NCBI GenBank assembly: GCA_032622095.1
Contig: CP136062.1
Span: 132,637,282 to 132,701,281, forward strand
From: Siphonodentalium dalli
Taxonomy: Eukaryota; Mollusca; Scaphopoda; Gadilida; Siphonodentaliidae
Direction: 5' to 3'
DNA: 64,000 nt
The translations under genes were made by a program, and so were the position numbers. This document shows, in pieces, positions 55,641 to 64,000 of this stretch (its first letter is position 1; each line of letters begins with the position of its first letter). The notes below the pieces were generated by a model. It saw only the letters and a program-made list of their open reading frames with translations. It searched no databases and was not told the origin of the DNA.

Positions 55641-56090
55641 CCAGAGTTATGCTTGAGAAACTTAATCAAATTGACCTCTCAGTAAAATTCAAAATACTGA
55701 CTCTGCCCTAGATTAGCTCTAAATGAAATGGATTTTCAAAAAAATTCCAGGGTGAGAACCGGTGGCCCCCACCATCAACAGGGGGGGGTCACCCCTCCCA
55801 AACCTTCCTCCGCTCAGGCCTTCAGGTTATGCCTTTGGCATATCATTGCCCAAAAACAGGTGTCCTAAAAAAATACCTAGATCCTTCACTGAATGCGGAG
55901 GAGAAGGTGGTGTTCTGAAGCCATCATTAACAGATCGGTACAAGACGGTCACTCCAATATGTGAACAGTGCAGTGGTGCTGGACTGACTCCAGTTGTCGC
56001 CAGACCATATGAGAAATATTAGGATTATAGAAGACTATATTAGTATATATAGACTAGTATATATGTAAATATTAAAGCATATGTAAGATT
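55641..56090. other. Unassigned interior of W2
   Basis: The 86-codon frame at 55762-56022 (proline-rich start, no domain known to me) has no support as a gene. Sequence around 55750-55830 is GC-richer. Confidence 0.3.
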
Positions 56091-56660
56091 GAATTGGAGT
56101 TTATAGTTTCTCTGTCATCTGGGTTAACATGATTGGGGCTTAGAAGTTATTGGGGGTTATTGACAAGTATTATACAGTTATTTTTTAAAGATACTGAAAG
56201 AAAAAAAAGTTAACCAAAAAAAAAAAGTTAAGCCTACCTACCTACCCTAATTTTTTTCAGCTCGTTAGCGGAAACAAACGTATTTTTTTGTTAAGCCTTA
56301 AATCTAAAGGTGACCCCGATGATCCATATGAAGTTTGGTGATGATCGCATGAGGAATGTGGTCTGTAGGTTGTGCCCAAGGATTTAGTCATGCAAAGATG
56401 GCTGTCGACAGCCATGTTTTATGGCCAATTAATGATCCCAAAATCCCATCTACATGTCAATGTCAACAGCCATGACACATTTCATAATTTTCAGACAAAA
56501 GGTACGACTTTTAGCCCGTGCCAAAGGATTTAGTCATGCGAAGAATCAAATCCAAGATGGCTGACAGCGGCCATGTTTTATGGCCGAAAGACCCCAAAAT
56601 GACTCGATACCATCTACATGTCAATATTAACATCCACAACAAATTTCATGATGATCAGAC

Positions 56661-57231
56661 GAACGCTTCGGCCAGTAACCTGTGCTAATGGAATCAGGGA
56701 GCTAAATGTGTTCTAGAGTCGGGGAGCGAGTACACCGTGGAATGCTAAAGGTGAAGGTAACTGAAGAATGATCTTCACCTGATACATGCGACACGTTATT
56801 AAAGGATGACATCGCGTTTATTTGATTTGCACATAATATCTAAATAATTTAAACTGGTGAATGAATGGGGGAATGGATTTTTGTGAGCGGGAAATTTATT
56901 TAACTAGCTGCTGTAGTCCTGGGTTTTTCCAGATCAAATTTGGCTGTGAGATAGCCCTGTCGTAAACTTGGGGATTTATTTTAAAAAGTAAACACATGAC
57001 CTATGATTTTTCTTGCATTTTCGTGATCAACTGGTGTCAATCTAGCTGGGTAAACATCACTGGTATGGCTTGAGCCTTCAATTCAGTGAATTTGGCCGAA
57101 ACGTTAACACTGTCGCCTATGGGATACCATTTAGTTCAGTGATTCCTAATGGATTGAACTTTGAAATCCAAGATGGCTGCTGGCGGCCATGTTTTTTTGC
57201 CGAATGATCCCAAATTGGCCAAAATGACTCG
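56661..57231. other. Unassigned stretch with a stray K unit
   Basis: 'tgaaatccaagatggctgct' near 57160 is a lone K phrase. No gene recognised. Confidence 0.4.
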
Positions 57232-57235
57232 TTAA

Positions 57236-57307
57236 CACGTTGACTGCCACCTATGAGTTAACTTGTGCTTTTTGCATGTAATTAAATGGGAGTCGGGAGT
57301 CGACGTG
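57236..57307. mobile_element. Very short TTAA element
   Basis: TTAA at 57232-57235 and 57308-57311 enclose 72 bases with inverted ends CACGTTGACTGCC and CACGTCGACTCCC. It may be the remains of a larger TTAA MITE of a fifth type. Confidence 0.5.
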
Positions 57308-57311
57308 TTAA

Positions 57312-57894
57312 TGGGTAATCTGGGAATGATAACATCAGGGAAAGATAACAAATGAATGCTAAGTTATACTATAGGTCATTGTTTGACTTATTTAGAATAG
57401 AGATAAACTGGATAATTTTCAACAAAACAAATTCTGAACTGTTTTTGTCTGAAAAAGATTGTACTAATTTGTATACATGTCAGAATTAGGCCTATATATT
57501 AGTATTAAATAAAACACGTTGTCCTATATTATGAGAACGGTGGATTGACAATAAAAGACATAATTTCTTCAAAATATAACAAACAATAATATGGAAAATA
57601 CCATTTTGTCAATTTTCGTGCGCGGTTAAAAAAAACTTCCAGAATTGAATGACGTCACTAATGGGAAATTCCACATCGATTGAAAACGCGGAATAGGAGA
57701 TGGATCATTGTGGAATTACGCTATCACGACTTTCTCAAATAAAAACGGGCGTCAAAGGACTTTGATCTGCGCTTTCGAGAGCGACAGTACAACTGTAACT
57801 GCATGTCAAAACTAAGCAAACACAATCAATTAATGCAAAGATGCCATAGGCCTGGCCCTATCGGTACATCTAAGAACGTATATGTACAGTCACC

Positions 57895-57899
<5 letters not shown>
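57312..57899. other. Unassigned stretch
   Basis: No gene or repeat pair recognised. 57600-57780 is slightly CpG-richer. Confidence 0.4.

Positions 57900-57926
<27 letters not shown>
57900..57926 (+). repeat. G27 homopolymer
   Basis: 27 uninterrupted Gs, the longest of about 18 poly(G)/poly(C) tracts (8-27 bases) in the window. Followed by 'gccggggtgggtgggtggcc', which could form a G-quadruplex. Confidence 0.95.
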
Positions 57927-57929
57927 TGT

Positions 57930-58740
57930 AATAAACAATTTGCAGGAAGGTATGCCGGGGTGGGTGGGTGGCCCAAGTGGCAAAAAAACACGTTTTTACA
58001 ACCTCGTGCAAATTTTTTACTAAAGACCTTTTGTGCCCTTATTTGACATTTGTAACAGTCTAAAATATATTATAAGAATATATTACATCAAAAACATCAT
58101 ATTTATGTTGCTGGAACCTCATATGGGTCTTAGTGGAGATGACATTTAGCTATGGCATGTTGCATATGGGACGGTGAGTTGAGAAAAAAACCTTCCCGAC
58201 CAGGGGGGGGGGGGGGTCGGAAAAAAAATTCAGGCACGTATGGCATTTTTTCCCTTTCGATAATTTTTTGTACACACCCACCCCCACCGCCAATTTTTGT
58301 TCCGTTTTCGGCAGTTTTTTCCAACATTTTTTGACACCCACCCCCCCTTTTAACACTAAAACAGAGATTTGCGGGGGGAAATTCACTGTAAACAGCTGTA
58401 TATGAATTTCTGTGCATACTATTTATCATGGATGTTAACATGGACATGTAAATAGGAATGAGTCATTTTGAGGTCATTCGGCCAAAAAAACATGGCTGCC
58501 AGCGACCATCTTGGATTTCAAAATTTGCAACAAAATACAACACGATAACTGCCTGCAGTCAGTTTACAGTTATAATTACATTATTTCTCTCATTCAAAGT
58601 GGTTTTGAAGCCCAACTCATTGCCAAAACACTAAAAAACAAGCAGGAATTTTTTTTTTTAGTTGCGGAAAAAATTGCTTGTTGGTGGCTTTGACCACCCT
58701 CCCACCCCGGCATACGTGCCGGAAATTTGACGGCAATTAT
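57930..58740. mobile_element. Possible element with GC-rich inverted ends
   Basis: 'tatgccggggtgggtgggtg' near 57950 pairs with 'ccaccctcccaccccggcata' (less one base) near 58695, and weaker match extends outward ('aatttgc'/'gaaattt'). Inside are G14 (58203-58216) and C-rich 'cacccacccccaccgcc'. No target duplication established. Confidence 0.45.
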
Positions 58741-61231
58741 TAGTACTCATCTCGAGAACATAACAAATTTCAAAAATCAATATCTAATAACTCTGAGCTT
58801 TGTTTGATGGGTTCCTTGACTAGAATCAAATATTTTTTACCCCCAAAGAAATAGTAATATAGGACCCTCTGATCGGATTGCTGTTGTTGGAATCTGTTGA
58901 GATGGGGACCCTCTTTTAGTCCAGTGCATTTATGAGAAAAAAATGCCACACCCGGAACTAATTGCAACAGAATTTTTTTTTGCTGGAATAAGTACATAAA
59001 CCCTCCACAAACAACATACTAAAAATCGGCAAAAATCGGAAAAAGGGAAATTGGTGAATTTCGTGAAATAAATTTGGGGAAATTTGGTCAAATCATCAAT
59101 TTATGGATTTTCATGGATGCATATAAAAACAATCAAATTGACAAATCCTACAAATGGTATGTGTATTGTGTCGAGCTCAATTTCATGAACCCAGTACTGA
59201 AAACCAGTCCCAGATTCATTACGTATTTTTCGAGTTGTGTGCCTTCAAAAACGCGAGTTTACCTGATTTCGGCCCATTTTCGGGGCCTCAATTTCGAAGA
59301 ATGAGCCAAAATGCCTTATTTATGATTAATTATTAACAAAAACTAGAGCAAACTGAAGGGATTTTTAAGAGTTATAGTAATTTCCTCACTAGATTAAACA
59401 CAAAATATGATTAATATGTGTATCTATAATTAAGAAGAAGATTAAATTCTCAAACAAAATGTTTGTTCCATTGTATGGACTTGGCCAATTTTGCCTCTGA
59501 CACTGAACGTGTGTAATGAAATGCAATATTTGAGGTCATGTAACTCAATAATTTAATACCCATATGCCATGCTTTTCTTATAACCTTTTAAGTATGTTGG
59601 ATTGAACAAAATGTAAAGGTATTAACTGGACATTATTTAAGAAAATCAACTTATGGCCCTTTGAATACTTAGTTTTAGCTTGTTTCCAAAGATGCCAGTT
59701 TGGGGCATTTTTGTCCAATCTAAAAGGTTTTGGGCCATAAAAACAAAAAACAATGGGTGTTTTAATGTGTAAAATTATTTGAACTTTCCTCCCACAACAA
59801 TTTAGTGATAAAAAATTAGCCTTACATTGGTTATGCCATAGTATTTCACTTGATTTCTTTGATTTTTCAGGAAACTGACTCCAAATTTTAACGTTGGTAT
59901 AGGGGTAGGGGAAATAATAAAATGCAATCTTATCATCAAATTACAGCCATTTCAGACACAATGTTGTTTTCTTCCAGTTTGTGTACATTCCTGTTGCATT
60001 ATAAAACTGCTTAATACATTATCGGACGTTGATTTAGAATTTTATGGTTATGTTGTATAAAACAATCTCAAAATAGCCAATTTGACATTTCACTGCCAAA
60101 TTATGACAAAAAATATTATAGCTCTGTCAATAAACATAAACAAAGGAAATATGAAATTATGTATGAAAGAACAATGTAAGCAGAAACTGTTAATATAAAG
60201 TTTTCTGCTTCAAGATGCATAATTTTGAAGATTTTGTTGATATGCTTTCCCCTACCCCATTTTTCTGCCGTTCAAATTTGGAGTATGTTTCCACAATGAT
60301 GAGTGAAATCCAGTGACATTCATTGGTATAACCATTGAAATGCTATTTTCTCAACAAAAAAATGATTTAAGAGGACAGATCACATAATTTTACACAATAA
60401 ACTTTCGTTAATTTTTCTGAATATGCCTAAAATCCTTTTAAAATTGACAAAAACGTCCCACAATAGCATTTTCGGAAAAGAGGCTAGACTAAGAGTTCAT
60501 AGGACCATAATTTTATTTTCTTCACCAATGTATTTGGAAATTCCTTCACAATTTGTTCAATCTAGTATTCTCAAAATGTTATGAGAAAAGCAGAGCATAT
60601 GGATATTAATTTATTGAGTTACATGACCTCAAATATGGCATTTCATCACACGAGTTCTGTGTCAAGGCAAATTTGGCTAAGTCCATACAATGGAACACAC
60701 ATTTTGTTTGAGAAATATTTTATTCTCCTTATTCATAGATGCACATATTAATCATATTTTGTGTTTAATCTAGTGAGGAAATTACTAAAACAGTGTAAAA
60801 GTAATTAATTTTGCTCTAGTTTTTTTTAATAATTAACCATATAATACGGCATTTGGCGAAATTAAGGCTCCGAAATCAGGTAAACTCGCGTTTTGAAGGC
60901 ACACAACTCGAAAAATACTTAAGGAATCTGGGAATGGTTTCCTGTTCTGGATTCAGGAAAATGTGGTCGACAAAATAGGCATGATATTTGTAGGACTTGT
61001 AAATTTGAATTTTTTATATACATTCATGAAAACCCATAAATTGATGATTTGACCCAATTTTCTCAATTTTTTTTCACGAAATTCACTAATTTCCCTTTTT
61101 CCGATTTTTGCCGATTTTTAGTATGTTGTCTATGGAGGGTATATGTACCAATTCCAGCAAAAAAAAATTCTGTTGCAATTAGTTCTGGGTAAAACCATAA
61201 ATGCGCTGGACTATTTACGGATTGAGTACCT
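58735..61231. mobile_element. Element N, copy 2, split by element O
   Basis: 58735-58916 and 61214-61231 together make an N right end: 'aaatcaatatctaataactc', 'accctctgatcggattg', then 'cggattgagtacctt' after O. It also contains a second 'tgttgttggaatctgttgag' segment not in that place in N1, so end structure varies between copies. The left end of this copy is missing. Confidence 0.65.
58917..61213. mobile_element. Element O: 2.3 kb inverted repeat
   Basis: Two arms of roughly 1.1 kb face each other. Outer ends are TAGTCCAGTGCATTTATG and complement of TAGTCCAGCGCATTTATG. By eye the outer 400-500 bases are almost 90% alike ('ggaactaattgcaacagaat', 'actaaaaatcggcaaaaatc', 'cctcactagattaaacacaa'). 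Matching becomes patchier towards the centre near 60,100. Small indels differ between arms, so it is not an exact assembly mirror. No domain is recognised in its frames. It is inserted in N2. Flanking 'ctcttt' and 'atttac' leave the target duplication uncertain. Confidence 0.85.
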
Positions 61232-61629
61232 TTAAGCTCAATTATTTATTAAATGTCAATTTGGCTTCCCATAATAATGGTGTTATTCAAAATGCTTAAT
61301 TAAAAAAAAATATTGGTTTTGTTAAATTGAGCAAGGAATTCAATCTAAAAAAAATTAAAACAATATATACAAATAAAAATGTTTTAATGATCAAAATGTG
61401 CTTGAAGCGCACAAAGTGGTCGCCAAATAAAGGCTCTGTCTAAGATCAAAATATGGACGAAGTCCCACAAACATAGGTTTCTTCGACGCTGAATATATTC
61501 GGGAGCCTGTTTCAGCTAGTTTAGTATAATATAAGTAAGTTGCTCAAGTAGACTAACATAAGTGGTACCGGTATGGAATATGTTAGATAATGGGCTGGTT
61601 TATGGAGGGTTATTATGGTCACAATCCTA
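61232..61629. other. Unassigned AT-rich stretch
   Basis: No gene or repeat recognised. Confidence 0.4.
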
Positions 61630-61920
61630 ACTTCACATTTTAATTCTTATTTTTTAATTCTAACTTAACATTTTAATTCTAACTTAACATTTTAATTCTT
61701 ATATTTTAATTCTAACTTAACATTTTAATTCTTATATTTTAATTCTAACTTAACATTTTAACTCTAACTTAATCTTTTAATTCTTACTTAATATTTTAAT
61801 TCTAACTTGATATTTTAATTATAACTTAATATTTTAATTCTTATATTTTAATACTAACTCTAACTTTATATTTCAATTCTTACTTAATAGTTTTATTTTA
61901 ATATTTTAAATCTACTACAA
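61630..61920 (+). repeat. AT-rich minisatellite, 16-20 bp unit
   Basis: About fifteen units of 'ttttaattctaacttaaca' and variants ('ttttaattcttatat') in a head-to-tail run. Confidence 0.9.
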
Positions 61921-63234
61921 AAAGCTCTAATATTGGAATTAAAATATTATATTTAAAAAGTTGAAATTGAAATGAGCATAAAACGGATCTCAGAATTGAA
62001 AGGCAAAAATTAAAACAAACATAAAATTGATTCTGGAAGTTGTAATTGTGACCCTAATAACGCGCCTGCACTTCTATAACAATTATAACGAAAGGCGTCG
62101 CTGCCATCGGACGGAGGGACATGACAATCTGCGGGATGGGATGGAATATTGAATAGAACGACAATCTGCGGAACACAATTTCAAATCGCGTGGAACGGCC
62201 GATATCTCGAGGAATACAGCACGTGGATGGCTCTTTATAACGAAAGGCCCACATTCGCACTATCCACACATATTAACCCCGCCACTGACCGGAAGGCAAA
62301 AGTTGCATTATTCGATCGACAACTGACCTAACATAAAATTGTCGAAATCAAGGTCGTGGAACAGCTGTATAAATGTATTTTTACAGCGATAACGCTATGC
62401 CCACAAGCAAACTTGGTATTAAAATGAAGTTTATCATCTATTGCACAACAAAAATATTTTACTTCGAGCGAAGCTGAGATTTATGCACACCTAGAGACCG
62501 ATTAACCCACCCATTCGAAGGTGCCACGAAACACGAAAAACTGCGTTCGACATCAATGTTTAGAATTTAGATTTCTCGATGAATACGCTAGCAAACAACA
62601 AGTATTAGGCACCAAATGACGACGTGGAATATTGCGCATTCGTTTTTAGCTACACTATGGCTGTTTTAATACGAATACCGTAATGGCGAACACGCAAACA
62701 CGCGCCGATGAAAACAGCTAAAAATAGACTCGATGTTTACAATAACAGGATCGATTTCAGCTGATATATTCCATATAATGCGTATAGTATATCAAAATGT
62801 AGGATTATACGCAGGGAATGTAATTTTGTCCAAATAGGTCCACTACGCAGTGAAATTGTTGCAGAAATTCGCTCCAAGAAAGAGCGCTACTTTTTCTCGT
62901 AAAAATATAATGGCCGACTGAAGCCGTTTTATCGTTCCAACTAAGTCTGTTCTTAGCAGCACTTCATCCACAAAATACGAATATACACCATGCATGTATT
63001 AGAAGACGTATCAAATGTTATTTTTTAAGGGATTTGCGCTCTTCATTTGTTATAATTCGCACTTATTTTTTATTTCAGTTGTGACTAAAAGCCCAGATGC
63101 CGGAAGCCGGTGTCCGGCGATTACAAGCCAAGTTACAAAATAGATTAACTGGGTTGAACGCATGAATATGTCAATGGTGAAACTGTTCGAAAGAATATTC
63201 AAATCAAATAGTGTTTATAGACTTAAAAAATCTT
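61921..63234. other. CpG-richer stretch, no gene recognised
   Basis: From about 62,040 CpG is clearly more frequent than elsewhere ('acgcgcctgc', 'atcgcgtggaacggccgata', 'acacgcgccgatg'). 'tataacgaaaggc' and 'acaatctgcgg' each occur twice within 62,080-62,250. Unmethylated promoters keep CpG in invertebrates with mosaic methylation, so a nearby promoter is possible. No frame has a known domain. Confidence 0.35.
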
Positions 63235-63525
63235 ATGTGTCCGCCGGTTATGCGCGGTGGGGGTTCTCATATTATCTGCCGGTCATACGCTGGGGAGGTT
63301 CTCATATGAACATATTATTTGCCGGTCATACGCAGGGGAGGTTCTCATGTGAACATATTATCCGCCGTTCATACGCGGTGGATGTTCTCATATTATCCGC
63401 GGTCATCTGCGGGGGAGGTTCTCATATTATCCTCCGGTCATACGGGGGAGGTTCTCATATAAACATATTATCCGCTGGTCATACGCGGTTGAGGTTCATA
63501 TTATTCGCCGGTCATACGGAAAGCA
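63235..63525 (+). repeat. Minisatellite, 30-45 bp unit
   Basis: About eight units of 'ttatccgccggtcatacgcg' plus 'ggggaggttctcata', with some units extended by 'tgaacata'. The 129-codon frame at 63162-63551 encodes this repeat (recurrent 'GGSH' and 'AGHT') and is not supported as a gene, although the frame stays open through unit-length changes. Confidence 0.9.
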
Positions 63526-64000
63526 CCTCCAGAACTCTGACATGTACATAGACTTTAACCGCAGAAACGAGTCAGTGATCTCGCTTATTCAAAAATACTA
63601 TTCGTTGTTTCAAAGTCGAATCGAATTCGAATCGAATATTGATGTCAAATAGAATAACAAAACGAATATCGAATACTCGCAGCCCTATAAATTAAAACGA
63701 TCGTATACATATAGGGACGTGACAGCAATCGTCGCCTCCACAGTAGAACGGCGAGCTGCCGAGTGTGCACAGTGCTACATCACTAAATTTATTTGTTCAA
63801 TGTGTCGCCTGGGCCTATATATATACCCTATTGCCATGTTTAGAAATAGTGTCGAAAATAGTCTAAACTACATGCATTTTCCGCTCTGAATTGGTTATTG
63901 AATATCGTTCAGAAGTTGAAATTAAATACGGGGGGGGGGGGGGTGGTGTAGATAATATATAGGTTATCATTTTAATGTTTTATTAGTCTACTATATTTTT
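63526..64000. other. Unassigned stretch with G14 tract
   Basis: 'tcgaatcgaattcgaatcga' near 63618 is a short self-complementary run. G14 at 63930-63943. No gene recognised up to the window end. Confidence 0.4.

Larger units (their letters stand above)
54097..56297. mobile_element. Element W, copy 2, 2.2 kb, with nested N1
   Basis: Ends GGCCTAAACAAAAAAGACAT and complement (GTTAAGCC right edge), with 'tttgtttccgctaac' and 'gttagcggaaacaaac' inside. Shares 'cccgaccctaaactttttat' with W1. It contains element N1 (54581-54966), family R-type repeats (55150-55640), a G8 run, and no recognised coding sequence. The ends abut K sequence on both sides. Confidence 0.8.
52221..56660 (+). repeat. 'ccaagatggc' tandem array family K, third block, disrupted
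   Basis: K units at 52375-52690, 54037-54096 and 56298-56660 have 'aaatccaagatggc', 'gatccatatgaagtttggtg' and 'ggatttagtcatgcaaag'. Elements W1 (52692-54034) and W2 (about 54097-56297) split them. Removing W1 joins 'aggatttagt' to 'acaaagagtaaaatcc', which is ordinary K sequence. Confidence 0.8.

Noticed and set aside
63162-63551. 129-codon frame with repeated Gly-Gly-Ser-His
   Set aside because: It is encoded by a minisatellite with irregular units. No gene context. Kept only as a finding to check.

Overview
This window looks like intergenic DNA from an animal nuclear genome, most likely a marine lophotrochozoan and probably a bivalve-type mollusc. The inference rests on AT-rich sequence with no operon-like gene packing, many degenerate tandem repeats built on phrases such as 'gggcataactc', 'ccaagatggctgcc' and 'ggacggacggac', very dense short palindromic DNA transposons, and scattered poly(G) tracts. 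I could not check species identity by search. I found no host protein-coding gene, rRNA or CRISPR array. The open frames are short (longest about 130 codons), and many are frames through palindromes or tandem repeats. The only recognisable protein code is a broken LINE reverse-transcriptase fragment at 31,255-32,238 on the minus strand.

Layout. 1-2,430: a 160-175 bp tandem array between two copies of a 100 bp direct repeat, then a repeat-poor AT-rich stretch to 2,930. 3,540-9,440: the first cluster of foldback elements (families E, J, I, T, A, M), several nested in a 'ccaagatgg' tandem array (family K). 9,440-16,900: mostly tandem repeat families (U, G, K, Q), one carrying an inserted F element. 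17,000-22,370: hairpins, two TTAA elements (M, B) and an I element. 22,382-22,916: a hAT-like element. 25,000-27,500: B, J, and an E element with an A element nested inside it. 27,519-29,890: a 195 bp satellite split by a 1.4 kb hAT-like insertion. 30,700-39,650: B, F and J elements, the LINE, an I element, and a hAT MITE inside another palindrome. 40,010-44,800: repeat-poor, TAAT-rich islands with J and P copies. 45,600-50,600: local duplications, B, V and A elements. 52,370-56,660: a K array disrupted by two W elements, one of which holds an N element. 57,900-61,235: a 27-base G run and a 2.3 kb inverted repeat (O) inserted into an N element. 61,630-63,530: two minisatellites flanking CpG-richer sequence.

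How the parts relate. Nearly everything is non-autonomous transposable DNA. At least four families (A, B, E, M) sit at TTAA sites and have ends resembling CCCTTT, as piggyBac-type MITEs do. Family I has TA sites and CAGT ends, as Tc1/mariner elements do. Three elements have CAG ends and 7-8 bp target duplications, as hAT elements do. The most unusual signal is modularity. One almost perfect hairpin (module H) occurs inside three element families with unrelated termini (A, B, V), and one element body (F) is joined to two unrelated hairpins (C in three copies, D in one).
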